Position numbers and translations under genes: made by a program. From assembly GCA_032173965.1 (NCBI GenBank), contig CM063283.1:110493108-110557107 (forward strand): 64,000 nucleotides of DNA, written 5' to 3'. The notes below the pieces were generated by a model that searched no databases, was not told the DNA's origin, and saw nothing but the letters and a program-made list of their open reading frames with translations. Positions 49,823-63,200 of the stretch are shown here, in pieces (the stretch's first letter is position 1; every line of letters starts with the position of its first letter). The DNA comes from Sitta carolinensis. Taxonomy: Eukaryota; Chordata; Aves; Passeriformes; Sittidae.

Positions 49823-51022
49823 AGGTACAGACATGATTCTGAGCTCTAATTTTCAGTGAAAAAGACCGAAATGTTGACAAGCAAAACTAAAGATACTTAA
49901 TATCCCTGAAGAGACCTTATACTCTTTCTAATGTTTTAACAGCACAGCTCACCTTGCAAAAAACTTCACATGAAAATCTAAAGCATGATGAAGTCAAAAG
50001 AGCTGCACACCCTAGCCTGACACACACAGGGTAAGGTCCTGGCCCCATCTGAATCCATGTTGAAACTCTCATTAGAAGGTCAAGAGATGCCAGCATTCGA
50101 AATCTGACTGCTACAGACCTCTCTTTTTCACATTTTTTTGCAAAAGAAGACATTTTGAAAACTATTGTGCTGATTTCTATTACTGCCTCCCAGTTTACTG
50201 AGAGGTTGGCTGACCTGAACTTTGGTAATGAGAGATGCAAACAGAAATAAAAGGAGAAGTGAAAAAATTTCCTTCTTTGCACAGCTCTGAATTCCACAGT
50301 CAACCACTAATTAAAAAAAAAAAAAAAAACAAAAAACAAAGAAGCCCAAACAGACTCAAAATTATGGAACATGTTCGATGTGAAACAGGGCAAACAGCAC
50401 TCAAGACTGAAGTAATATTTTGAAATTAAACAGCCTTGAGCAGTTAGGATGAGCTAGGATGAGAATTTTATCCTGTTGGATCTGTTCTATGGGATGTGCT
50501 GATGGATAACACACTGTTTCCAAACTCCACTATCCATTCTCCTGCATTACAGAAATCTTAAGATGTTGCCTGAAAATACAAAGTGTCAGTGTAACATACA
50601 AACAGGATTTCATCTGTAGCCATGACAACACAGCCGAAAAGACTCTAACCCAATGAACACCTGTCACTTCATTTAAGGAGGGTGTTTTTTTCCTGGCTCA
50701 TTAGTAAGAGAAGTTGGAAATCAATAAATGTTACGTTGGCTTTAGCGAGAGGAAACATTCAATGGCTCCTGTTGTAAAAGTGAGTGTAGTGCTCTTGACA
50801 GAAACCAGTGTTTTCAGTCATCTGAAGATACACGTGGCCATGGCCAATGCCCTCTTTTCTCCCCCACCCCAAGACCCCCAACAAAGCAAGAAAAATTAGT
50901 TTCTTCTTCCTCCCCCACCCCAGATTTTCTCCCACAGCTTGACTACAGTAATCCTTGAACAGGCAGAATGTTGGTGCATTCTCTTCAGCCGATGCCTCCA
51001 ACGTCTTCATTCTTGGCTCAAG

Positions 51023-51028
51023 TTTTAT
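51023..51028 (-). promoter_or_regulatory. Possible proximal poly(A) signal of AGPAT3
   Basis: AATAAA on the minus strand about 120 nt after the AGPAT3 stop codon. Use is unproven; if used it gives a very short 3' UTR. Confidence 0.35.
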
Positions 51029-51145
51029 TCATTAATATTAGTCATCAGTTATTAAGAAAAAGATAGTTTCTAAGTGTTTGTTGTTGTTTTGTAACTGAAG
51101 TTAATCGGATACCATAGTCTGGTTTTATGTGCTGAACTGCAGCCA

Positions 51146-51237
51146 TCAGTTATTCCTTTTCTTGAATTCCTGGTTGCCATAGCTGGAGCCTTTTTCTATT
51201 TCAGTTACTCCTATCAGTCTACGAACTCCAAAGGAAG
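51146..51237 (-). CDS. AGPAT3: AGPAT3 coding exon 8 (residues 348-377, stop)
   Basis: Acceptor TTTTAAAG ends at 51238. It encodes ASFGVRRLIGVTEIEKGS, then SYGNQEFKKRNN and TGA at 51148-51146. The tail is one residue longer than human. The basic, Lys-rich end fits a cytosolic tail. Confidence 0.95.
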
Positions 51238-54200
51238 CTTTAAAATATAACAGAGAAATGAGAGACACATTAAAACCTGTCCAAGCATCTAGGAAGTTAC
51301 ATGTAAACACACAAGCAGAACCCACGTGAGTTAACCCAATCCCCAAGTCAGCAGTGACCACCAGCCTGCTGTATGGGGCTGCACACGGATCATGGGTCAA
51401 ATGACACTCCAAGAGAGGGACAATCCAGATTTAAAAATATAATTACTGCTTCTCTTGGTTAACAGGACATGTAGCATGAACACTCAAGCATATTCCCTCC
51501 CTCTACTTCCCTTTCTTTTATTGTTAGGGTTTTTTGGTTGCAGGGGTTGGACAGGGGAAATTTGGTGGTATTTATGTATTTTTTGTCTGTGGTGGTGGCT
51601 TTGGTTGGTTTTTGTCAGTTTTTTTAAATTCACAGACAAGTTATCCAGTAAAAGTATTTTTTCCTTCAGGAACCATAATAATGGGCTACAAGACTCACCT
51701 GTTACTACTCCAATTTTTTCTTAAGATACGAAAGCAAATTTGCCCAGATTAAAGCTTTTGAAACAATAAAAGTGCTGTACAATAGAAAGACTAATGAGTG
51801 AGCTCCAAATATTTCCCTGCAAGCCCCATTCTTGTTAATTAATACACAGAACTTATTGGAGCAAAGGATCTGTTGTGTGTCACACTGGCCTTAGCATCTT
51901 CTCTGCTTTTATTACCTGCTCCTACAAGTCCCAGGAATGCAAGGATAAGGAGAGGTGATCCACTTGCAAAAACTCCAAAGCCAAATGTGAAGAGAGGAGA
52001 GAGAAGAACTGTGGCCCAAAATAGAAAGTTTAGGAGAGTCCATGGTCTCCTAGGAGGTTTAAACTGCTTGCCAGGAAATATGCCTTCCTGATTATACATC
52101 TCCTGCAAAGCATCCTGAGGGAAAGAGAAAACAGGTTCATACAGGTTTGCACCAAGCAGCCCAAGATTAGTCAGCTCCAGGACAGTATCTGTGCTACAAA
52201 CTCATCAAGAGTGCACAGTATCCAATTCCATCTGCTGTCACTTGTTTGGACATTTCTGTTGACCATCCAAGTGACCTTTAAGCTTTTTAAAGGCAATTTT
52301 GACACCATCAAAAACTGAAACCTTATTGTCCTCTCCACTACCAAATACCTTCATCTTTCCTGTTAGTTGCTTAGGAATTTAGGGCAGCTTCAGAGACCAA
52401 TTCAGACACTACCAGCCCTCTTAGCTGGGTGCTTTTCCTTCCTGTTTTTATTTTAAGAAAGGTCAGCAGGATTCAGCAAAGCACAGCAGAAAAATGCTGT
52501 ATGGAGAGCAAGGCTTGAGCTGAGAGCAGAGACAGCACCACACCAGCTCTAATCCCAGCACTGCAACTGAGCCACTGCATCCCAAGCTGAGCCTGCAGAG
52601 GTGAAATCCTGGAACACATCAGTCTAAGGAGCAAGGTGCTCACCACCTTCCCTCACTCTGTAAGACTGTTCTTTAAGGTTTCCAAGCAATTACCAAGGAT
52701 GGCTCAAAGTCTGGCTATTTCTTGGGTTTATTTCTTATTTTTTTTAATTTCCCTCTCAAAGGGCTGAGAAGTGCAAGGCATTCCTTGCCAATAACAGCTT
52801 TTTGAGGACACATCCTCTGTGCAGGAAGAGGATTCCAGTTACAAAGTATTGCTAGCACTGTAAGATCAATATGTATAATAAGCAATACCTCCCTGTCAAC
52901 ATCTCAAAACAAAGCTGAGCAGAGGTACAGCCAACATCAGGAGGGATGAGAGAAAATTGTCACATTGCACCAGGGGAGGGTTAGATTGGACATTAGGGAA
53001 AAAACCTTTCATGGAAAGGGTTGTAAAGCAGTAAGACTGTCCAGGTACTGGTGCAGTCATCATTCCTGGAAGTGTTCAAAAAACATGGATTTGGCACTTG
53101 GGAACATGGTTTAGTGGTGAACATGGTGGTGGGGTTGGGCTGACAGCTGGACTCTATATACTTAGAATCCTTTTTCAACCTCAAAGACACTTGGGTTCTA
53201 TAGACCTGCTAAGGGCAGCTGTGGGGAGAAGATGATGAGCTACTGCTCTTAAGAGAACCCCTCTCCTTAACTGAATCAGAGTTGAGACAGTCGCACAAAT
53301 TAGGTTGAAATAAATATAATGAAACTCAGAACAATTTGCTGCCTACCTAGAGACTGAACATAAGCTTGGCAATGCTGCAGCACAGGTCATCATAGCTGGG
53401 CAAAGCCCAGGATACTTAAACTTTCTGTCCTCTGCTGTCTTCCCACAAAGATAAGCAACACAGAAATCAAGATACACTTTGCAAGAACAATATTCCACCA
53501 CTTAGGGCTGGACAATAATTACAGCTCTTTCCTATATCCCACAGAAATGTTAAATCTGTGGTCGAGAAAATAACCATCTAAGGCTAAAAACAGAAATGAC
53601 ACAAGGAAAAGCTCTGAGCCACCTGAAGGCATGCTGGGCATGTGCTCTATCAGTCCCTGACAGCAGATCCCAGGGACTGTCTGTCCCATGTCACACACCA
53701 CTGCAGAAGTATCACCAGGAGGCAGAAGGAAAGTGACAGAGGGAGAAAAATGAAAGCAAAGAACAATTGCGGCTGAAAGCCAGGACCGGCTGTCCCTGAC
53801 AGACAGTTATCACTCTTCTTGAGTGCCTAAAAACACCCACTGGGAAAATGGAGCTTTTAGAAATGCATGACAGAGATCCAAGCGCCGAAAAATGTAAAAA
53901 GACTGGATTGCTATTAATCTTCCACAGCTCAGGCATATCTCTGAATTTTATTGTGCTTCCCAGCAATTTGAGATCTCACTACCTAGCCCTTTGCTGCCAA
54001 GGGGCTCCTCTGTCCTGCTCCTTCCAGCACTTTGAAGGATGGCTGCCTATTTAAACATAATATCCTCTCCATCCAGTGCAAGAGTGTGTATTACTCACTG
54101 CCTTAATACACTCCCCTGTGCCAGTCCCAAAAGAGAGAAAACAAAGCACAGCTATTTACCTTTTCCTGGTAAAGCTTATGAAGCCAGTTTGCAGCTTCCT

Positions 54201-57200
54201 TTTCATCTTGAGGGATATCTTCCAGAGGAAATCTCCTAGTTTAGTAAAGAGATTATAAAATGGAAAGAAGAAAAACAAAAAATAGAATTAAGGGAAAATC
54301 CAGGTATTTGATTTTATGCCTCTCCTAGGGAAGATCTTACATTTACTAAAGGGCATAAAACATTGGCAATACTGTCACTGATCGAAGAGATCTTAAACAC
54401 AGAGAACTGTGACTTAAGAGTCTGAGGTTTTAGGTTGGGAATTGGGTGCTATTTAAGACAAAAGAAACTGCACAAGCTCCTGTCAGTTTCAGAGCACATC
54501 AGTAAAATAAGCATTTCCCATTCAAACACTGTTCCTCCTTCACCCGATCCACCACTGGCTGATTCCCAGTGAGCTCAGACTGAGGCACCTGGAGCTGGGG
54601 AAAGACAAGCAAGTAGAAAACCCAAGGATAATTTGTTCCATTTTGGTAGTGAAAACACTATTTTGGAAGTAATGGGAGAGGCAACTAAACGCTCACTTTA
54701 TACCATCTCTAAGGAAAACACCTGCAGTGTCTGCACCTGTCCCTCTTTGCCCCTGCAGCCCCAGAGGCTGAGGCACACAGTTCTGGGGGTGTGTGACACT
54801 TATGCCAGTGCCAGCCCTGACCTGACCTCACTGAGAACAGGTGAGGTCAGAGCCTCTCAGCAGTGGCAAAGAGCCAGCCAGTCGCCTGCATTCTTTTATT
54901 TTCTGAGCCCTTTCCAACCCAACCCCTCTGTGATTCTGTGAGAATGTTCTAACACATTTCTAATTATTTCTGCATCCCATAAGCCAATGAACTCTGTCAG
55001 ATTTACTCAGATGAGCTCAAACAAGAGAAACTGCTCAATTCATATAAATATTGCTCAATAAAAGCTCAGTGAAGTCATTTGCTGGAAGCTTTCTGGTGAA
55101 GTTGCCGTGGTGTTGCTGTCACCACTAGAGGGGACTCACAGCAATAACATTTGGTGATTTCCTGATTATTTCCTCTGGAGGCAGTCGGGATAAAGACTGG
55201 ATCAGTGGGGAGCTAAGCTGCTTACCTCTGCACAGGTAACTACGTCTGCACATACCAAAAACAAGAGCTTATGTGCTTCCCTTCTCTGAGCTACAATAAG
55301 TCTGTTGGCACAATAAGGACGTGTTCCATTTTCAGAATAAAAACCAAACTGTAAAAATAATCTCCTTACTCTCATAGCTTCTTCCCCAAAACAGAAAAAA
55401 GGTGTAGAAAAGCACCTTGAGAATATTCACTCCATCCACAAACATATTTTAAATCTAATTTATCTAAGCACAGCCACTTGTAGGGTATAATTAGTAATTT
55501 TACCTGGCAACATCGTCCTCAACAGAATTTTACAAACCCAAACCTCTTCTAACACTACTGAAAACTACATTTCTCTTCATTCCTCCCATTACTCCTCCAA
55601 GAAATGAAATAAAATTGCCTCTCCATTAACAAAAAAAAAAAGATATTTAACTGAAGGCTGCCTCAGTTCAGTGCATAATTAATAATTATACAGATGTGCA
55701 TCCATGCATGTGCACCTCACATCCAGCTAGATATCCTACATGAACCTGCCATCAGTGTGGAATTACAGGTGGAACTGCCTGACCTGCTGTTTTGCTAGCT
55801 GGCAAATTGTCTGCTCACTTCCCTCATCAGGAATATGTCTGGCAAGTGTAAATAGTGAAAATGAAACCCCTTGCAAATGAGCAACTCCATGGACAGCTCC
55901 ACAGTCATCTTTTCAGCTGAGAGACCAAAATTCTGTGGATGTTGCAGCAACACACAGACCCAAGGGCAGAGGGGAAAGAGGTGGGGGGAAGGAGAAAGGC
56001 TTTTTTTTTTTTTTTTTAACTTCTAAAAATCAAGCATCGACCTCGTCACCAGAATACAGCAATGTTTTCCTAAGGGTGGGTGAAGCCCCCAGAGAAGCAG
56101 AAGCAAACTGTCCAAAGAACTGTGGAAAGAATAACCAGGTGATGTCTCAGGTTCAAACATAAAAGGGAAGAAGAAGAAATTAAAGAGGATTGGTAGTTTT
56201 TATGATCACAAAGAAGCCTTTGATGCAGACGGCAGCAAGGAGAAAGCAAGTAAGAAAAGGATGTGTGTGTGTGCATGCAAATGTGTATGTGCTGCATTAG
56301 GCTGGGTGTTAGCAGCTACTCTTTAAGGCAAAGGAACAGTGAGGAATGTGAGCAATGTCCCTCCTCATTCATAGGATGTCTGAATTTCAGCATTTTTAAA
56401 TTTTTAATCTGCTGATCAAACCACGTGAATGAGAGAGAGAAACCAGCATGTAAAGGAGCTTTAGTCTATTTACTACAAGGGACCACTGAAGCTGAAGAAC
56501 AAGGGAAAATGGACTATAAGAAAGGAAATTACCCTGTAAAATCTGAACACACTTCAACATGCTGAACTATGCATCTTAGGGCTCACCTCCATCAGTATAT
56601 GCTCACCTTACACACATATCTGCTTCATATTTCTTCCCATAAAGAATTCCTAATAAAGATGGGTTCTTGTTTCCTCTGAAATTTAGTGTTACATCATACA
56701 CTGCTGAAACTGTTGGGGAAAAAAAAAGAAAACAGGGCTGTTACAGCAGCAATTCTAGCAAGCACCTTCTGGCATCCTTGCTTGAGACAGCAACAGAGCC
56801 TTGTGCGAGCCTTGCATTAATGATGAGTCCTTCACTATTTTGTGTTTACACATCACATTTATCTGCACCAGCCCCCTGACACTCCCAGCTCTGTAAAACA
56901 CCAGATGACTTGAACTAAGCAACATAAAAAGGTTTTTAGTATTTTTAAAGACTGGTATCTGACAGTTCTGTGGCAATTTACAAATTACCAGCTGACACGG
57001 TGGATCCTCATTACTGCCAGCCCACTAATTGTAATGAACAACGGAGCAGACTATGCTGTGCTACACAGAGTGTGCTAAATAACACATTACAAATGCTGCA
57101 AAGCTTGGCTGTACCTGTTCCCCTGAGACACTGGACAGCAGTGGTGAAACCTTTGGTTCTGGGCAACAGGTGGTATTTCAGTTTAGGCAACCCCTTGGAT

Positions 57201-60200
57201 TCAGCTACTTCCATACTGATGCGGTGCTTGGTCTCTGTGAAACGAGTTCCTTCACAGTACAGCAGAAACTGTGCAAGGCAAAAGAAAAAAAACCTAACAA
57301 ACCAGGATATCTTGAGATATCAAAAGAAATCCAGCAGTATACTGAAAATTTGTCTAAGATAAACATATCTGTGCACACACTTCAACTGTCTCATCTCTTC
57401 ACCAAGTATTAGGCATAAGCACCAACTCCCAACTCGTTTACCATTACCTTTATATTTAACAACACTTGTACCAAATTTAAGGTGACAAAAAGATAGCCAT
57501 AATTGTAGCACTTATAATGCACAGAAATGAGGAAATTGATTCACTCAAGTCAATTTTAATCAGGATTTCAATTACCAAGCAGGAAGTCTTGATTTAAATA
57601 ATCAATGCTAACTACATTTTGCACTTATATTTTCTAGTTGTTTTCCCTGGAGACTAGTCCTTGGTTCTCAGTTGAAGAATCATTAAAATGTATAGACTTG
57701 AAGCTCAAGTTCAGTCTTGAGATTTTCTAATTGGTAAGGTTTTTTCTTTTCTTCCCCACTCTAATCAGGAAGATACATTCAATATAATTCATATCCATAT
57801 ATTCAAGCAATTAAGTAGCTTAAAACACATTCTCCAGATTCTTACTTTTTCTATCTTTGTAATGATAGAAAATTACAATGCATTCACAATGTTCTAGTTA
57901 AGGCTTAATGTTTCACTATTCATTTTAACAAGCTGTACTGGATAATACTGAAAACTCACTTAAAATGCATAAAAAGCCTCTTAATGTTTTATAAGCCAAA
58001 TAATTGTACATTACACGTGCTGCTATAAAAGCAAAACTGAGAATTTATCAAAACCTTTGCATTCAAAGCTCTGAGAAGGTTAATGGGTTGATTACACCAC
58101 TGTGCTGCTGCAGTGAAGTCTAACAGCACTGCACACAATGAAACAGAGATGTTTTACCCCTGATATTAAATAATGTCAAAATAAAAAGGAAAAAATGTAA
58201 CTGCAGAAGCAGATATAAGGTTGCCATATGTTCTCACAGAGACTTTTCGGGAAACCTGTAATTTCACAGATCAATGGACACACTAACAGGAACTTTCTAT
58301 CAAAATCCATGGTCTGTGCAGTCAAATTCACTCACTTCTCCAAAAACGATTTTTGTTTATGTGTCTTTTCAGCCTACCTCAGAAGATGTTATACAGATGG
58401 AGTAAACAAATACAGGCTTTTTAATAGGTAAAAATAAGTCCGGATAAAATCATTAATTATCACACAAGCCTGATTTATAAATGATCCTCAAGCTTCTGAA
58501 CTGCTTCCCAAATAGTTCCCTTATCAAGAGGCAAACAACAGTTTTCTACCAGCATAACCCAAAAGACCTCTTGAAACCGAGCACGGCTTTTCCCTGACAA
58601 CTCTTGGAAGTGAGCACACCTTCTCCTGACACATAAAGCCACAGGCACTGTTTCACTTCTAGCAGCCAATACCGGAGGAGGGACTCGACACTTACCCACA
58701 TATATTCAGGATAATCAGACAAACGTTTTCAATCCCTCAATAACTGTGTCTCTGTCCTCTTCCCATTTCCTTTTGCAGAACACAATCTCAAGGAAGTACC
58801 ACGTCCAGCCGATTAGGGGCACGTATAGCAGCTCTCTCTTAGCAAGAACTTTGGAACTCTTGGAGAAAAAACAAAAGCAACAATCCAAAGACATCCTTTG
58901 CTGATTCGTGCAATGAGGTCAAACACATTAAAGCTAAGATGATGGAGCTGTATCTGGGAACTTAAATGCAGAGAAGCTGTTTATAGATGGGTTTTAAACA
59001 GACCTATCACCCTGCAGAGGAAGGGAAAGCTCGTGGCCCACGTACCCCCAGCACTCCGAAGCGCTCCGTCATCGTCCAGCCGCACAGGAAGTCGATCTCA
59101 AAGTTGTGGTTCAGGATGATGATGACGTGTTCCTTCCCAAAGGTTTTCACCGTGGCCTCGTCTGAGAACAGGGTGCACTCTGTGCCTGACCACCATTCCA
59201 GCAGCATTACCAACTCTAGCAAACATGAAGGTGGAGAGAGGAGTTAGGGGTGCCCCTCACAGAAAGCATTTAGAGTTTCATCCTCAGCCCCGTTCACTGC
59301 CCAGCCTCTCCTGCCTGCCAACACTGTCACCTTCCCAAACTCACCCAGCAGAGATGAAACAAAAGCTTGGAAGGATACAGACCATCATCCCTAAGCAGTA
59401 TTTAAGGCACCAGACATATGCATTATGGATAATTTAGCAAGTTTTTAACAGCAACAAGTTTGGGCAATGCATTACAAATGTGAAATTCCACAACCACTGG
59501 AAAAAAAAAAGACCAAGGACTTTTATGCCTGGAAACAGACAGTGGAGCTGTTGATTGCTCCACTAAATGAGCACAGTTCCTCCCAGGTGGGACACAAATT
59601 ATGCATAGATGCAGCCTAATGTTTTTACTCCACACGAAACAAGCCTTATGGAAGTAAACAGACCAATAAAGGTCTTTTAAAGGGATGCAGTGACATAGAT
59701 CTTCTGTGATAGGTTTTCATATTACAACACAGGGCTCTAATTGTTCTGCATTATGATCATCAACACAGAGTTAAAAACAGCAGAGAATTGAGCTAATTTA
59801 TCAAAATACCTGTGCAAAGATAGGAATGGTAAATTGTGTCTTTTTTTTACTGCAAAAAAATAAGCCCTATTCCCTCTATTTACTCCAACTTTAAAGTATC
59901 ACAACAAGTCTTATTCCACCCTGAACATTTGTTACCCTTTCTTATTTTCCACCTCCCCTTTTTTCATCATAAAATCCCCTTCCACTTAAATTCAGCATGC
60001 ACTGACTGTAGTTGCTATGGTTAGCTTATTCCCCTCATTTCAGTACATCAAGGCAGATGGAAGGCATTGCTTGCATCATGGACAACTATAAAAAGTATGA
60101 GAATAGTTCATCCTCCCAGTAGGAAGATTTTCTTCCCTGCAAACCGTAGTTGTTGGTATTTTCTCATTTCAATGAGATATGGATGAAATAAAAATGTGGT

Positions 60201-63200
60201 TGCATGAATATGGCAATTAAAAAGAGTCCAACCCTTCCCACATGACTACACCTGCAGGGCTCTCCCTCTGTTCCCTCTATCAGGCTCTGCCAGGAGGTTT
60301 TTCAGCTTCCCATTGGGAGATTCTGGTTTTGCCAAACAGGGCAGCACCTTCCTGCACAAGGGTTTTTGATCAGTGGGATCAGACAAGGTCATCTATCTTT
60401 GCTGCTAAACAAGAGGTTGGGATCCAGTCTGGCACCACACCAGAGAGAAGGCAAACACAGGATTTAGGTGAATAATGGGGAAAACCAGTCCTGGTCTGCT
60501 GAGGGTACAGAGCTCACCTAGCACTGTTTTATTCACTCATGACTCACCCACCAGGTTATTCCCCTGAATCACTTTCAGCACTTGCTCATTTGGGGGTATG
60601 ACAAAGTTATGCACCTTGCTGGCCAAGAGAGCTTAACCCTGGTGAACTGGAACTATGGCAGAGGAAAGACAGAATTGTCTTGTTCCTTTACACCAGGTGC
60701 AGGTTTCTATCATTGCTTGCCAGTTTTGCATGCTTTGTGTTCACTCACCTTCCTTTCTCTGGTTATCCTGGCTCAGTAAAAGGGGAAAGAGGGCAGCAAG
60801 AGTGTCCTCAGAGCACCTTCCAGGCAGGTGGCCAGGAGAATGGAGCAGTGGTACCTAACACATCGTGGTACCCTGAACAGTTTTCCCTTTCCATTGCTGA
60901 CTGTGTACCAAGGAGGAACATCTCCTGTACCTGCTGCATTTCCTTATAAAAATTATACAGCCACCTGGGCATGTTTCTTCTTCAAAATCAGGGGAAAAAA
61001 TCTGCAGAGGTCAGTCTGGATGACTTTCTGCAGAATATTTCTTTCACCCTTCTCCCTAAAACAGTGGAGGATGTGCCAGAGTTCATACTGAGAGAGAAGG
61101 GTTGACGAGCCAAAGGATTAACACGAGGAAACAGATTGTCCTTTACAAGTGTGCTGACAAATGATGTAATTATAACCAGGAGTGGGCTCATTTCCTTTTT
61201 TCGGTGTGTGGGTTACAGCTCCTTTGCGTGGCACTGATCCTGCCAATGCTGCAGCAAGAACTTCCTTCTGAATGAAGGAATGGGAACACCTGCAGTGCCC
61301 AGGAAAGCTCCTAAAGGGAATAAGCAACACCTGGCTTCAACCACCCCCTGGGACTGGGGTCCCCACACACCAAAGCAGGTGCATTTACAGCCTCACAAAC
61401 CTACAAGGAACAAAGCAAACAAGGGGCACAGAACATCCCTTAGCTAAAGTACCAACATTTCAGAGGTTATTTTTGCAACTGGACTAACCCAAACAGGCTG
61501 CACTCTCCAAGGGTGTGATTCATCTGAAAGGAGCTGACGTGGGAGAGCTGCAAGTACAGACTACCTGTCATGAATTCATGGGTTTATGTTGGGGCCAGAG
61601 CCTGAGAGACTTCCTTCCCCAAATGTCTGTCAGGAACACTGGATAGAGTCTCTCTCCCTCCCCTTTGGAAGCCAGGCTTTATGTATTTGAGAGGAGATGC
61701 AGTAAGAACAGACCCTGGGTTTCAGTACAGAGCCACATACAGAATTACCTGTGTATCACACTGATCCTCTGCCAGCTGGGCAGAGCAGCTTCTCTTACAG
61801 ACCCTCACCCTAAAACCACCAACAGCTTGGAGAAAGTGAGCAAAACATAGCACCCAGAGCAGAACACCAATCTACAGGTGCCTTGCCAAAAGGCTCCTCC
61901 ATACTGAAATATATTTCATTATGAATGGCAACACTGGAACTACTGCATTTACACAGCTTACCTAAATTGCTACAAATCAAAATTGAAGAGCATATTCTTT
62001 CAGCTCTTTCATTACAGGCCAACAACACTCTGCAATCCCACATAACATTTACAATAGTTTAATTTCCCCGAGCGTTAATTTGTAACAGGCTATACACTAG
62101 GGGTGATCCTACATAAACCTCAATTATCTACTCAGCTTCTCCAAAACTTTGAACAGCCATGTGGGTTATTTCCAGTGTTTAGAGGATATAAGATAGCAGC
62201 ATTTAAAGTGTGATTTTTTTCATGCACAATGCTAACTAGGGGCTGAGCCTAGAGCCTTACAGGAACAAGCAGCTCATATCCTCAGAAAAGCCTAACACAG
62301 CAATAGTTTTCAGCATGACATCAGATTCTAGATTATTAAAAGCACAGAGAAATTCTTACAAGCAAATTCAAAATAAAAACTCCTATATATCTCCACTCTC
62401 ATCCAACCAAACTAATTTTGAAGTTTCCACTAAACTCTTCTATTACAATACGTTTTTTCCCGACAATTTGCCTGCTAGTCTATTTAATTTCCTCTCTGCT
62501 GTGCTTTTCAGTAGGCAGGACAAAAAGCACAGTAAAGGCAGGGACAACAAGTTTAAAAAGAGACTGAACCAGACACCTCAGAGAGTTTTTGTTGGTGATA
62601 GTTCACATCGATGATTTACAAAATGTGGGTGCCTGTCAGTGGACTGCTGAACTGTAATTTCAGTGATCATTCTGGTGACTCATTTACCCAAAGTGGGAGT
62701 TGGATGCTGAGCTGAGCACTAAGGTAAGTGGCCGTGCATACTGGGAGGGGATGGAGAATGGAAACTGATTAGATGATTCACTGCTGAAACAGGAGGTGAC
62801 ATTTGGGCTAAGGAGCCTTCTAAACACTCTAACCATTTTCAGAAATCCAGCCCTCTGTTAAACTCTGTGAGAAGAAGGCATCTACAGGGAGGAAGTTTTG
62901 CAAAGGTCTGAAAGAGGAGCACAAAGAAGCTGCACCCACAGGCAGAAGGAACACTGACAAATTGCTCACAGGAGGAGACCCTGGCCTCAGGGATGGGCAC
63001 TGAAGGCTGTAAGGGGATTCTGAAGTTTGTCACACAGTTCAGCTGCAGAGAGATCTATGTGAGATACTTTAAGATAGACCTCTCCCTCTGCAGCCCACAC
63101 AACAAACTGGGGATCCTACATGATCAATATTGCTGATATGCTCAGTACCTGAGCCAGTCTCACAACTGCCCCTTAGCACAGGTGCTGATACTGCATGAAG

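Larger units (their letters stand above)
44950..51145 (-). other. AGPAT3: Inferred AGPAT3 3' UTR and downstream sequence
   Basis: No coding gene is recognised below the AGPAT3 stop. On the minus strand, AATAAA occurs close to the stop (51028-51023) and at several later points, the last strong one near 44965-44970 (within GTACAATAAAATAGC). Long 3' UTRs are common for this kind of gene, so the block down to about 44.95 kb may be transcribed, but the true poly(A) site cannot be read from sequence alone. The stretch has a CpG-rich patch near 45.4 kb, a purine tract, a Z-DNA-type tract and poly(A)/(T) runs. Confidence 0.4.

Noticed and set aside
49917..50303. 128-codon minus-strand open frame downstream of AGPAT3
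   Set aside because: Lies in the inferred 3' UTR, Phe/Cys/Ser-rich, no homology recognised and no exon signals.
51238..51412. In-frame open stretch upstream of AGPAT3 exon 8
   Set aside because: It is intron read-through; exon 7 to exon 8 splicing at 51237 gives the exact conserved protein.
55040..55150. CAATAAAAGCTC stretch resembling an LTR R region
   Set aside because: No matching TG...CA ends or target duplication could be found.
60242..60475. Moderate-GC segment with a 77-codon open frame and a TGGCACCACACCAG motif recalling a primer-binding site
   Set aside because: No LTR precedes it and no retroviral coding sequence follows; the resemblance is too short to support.
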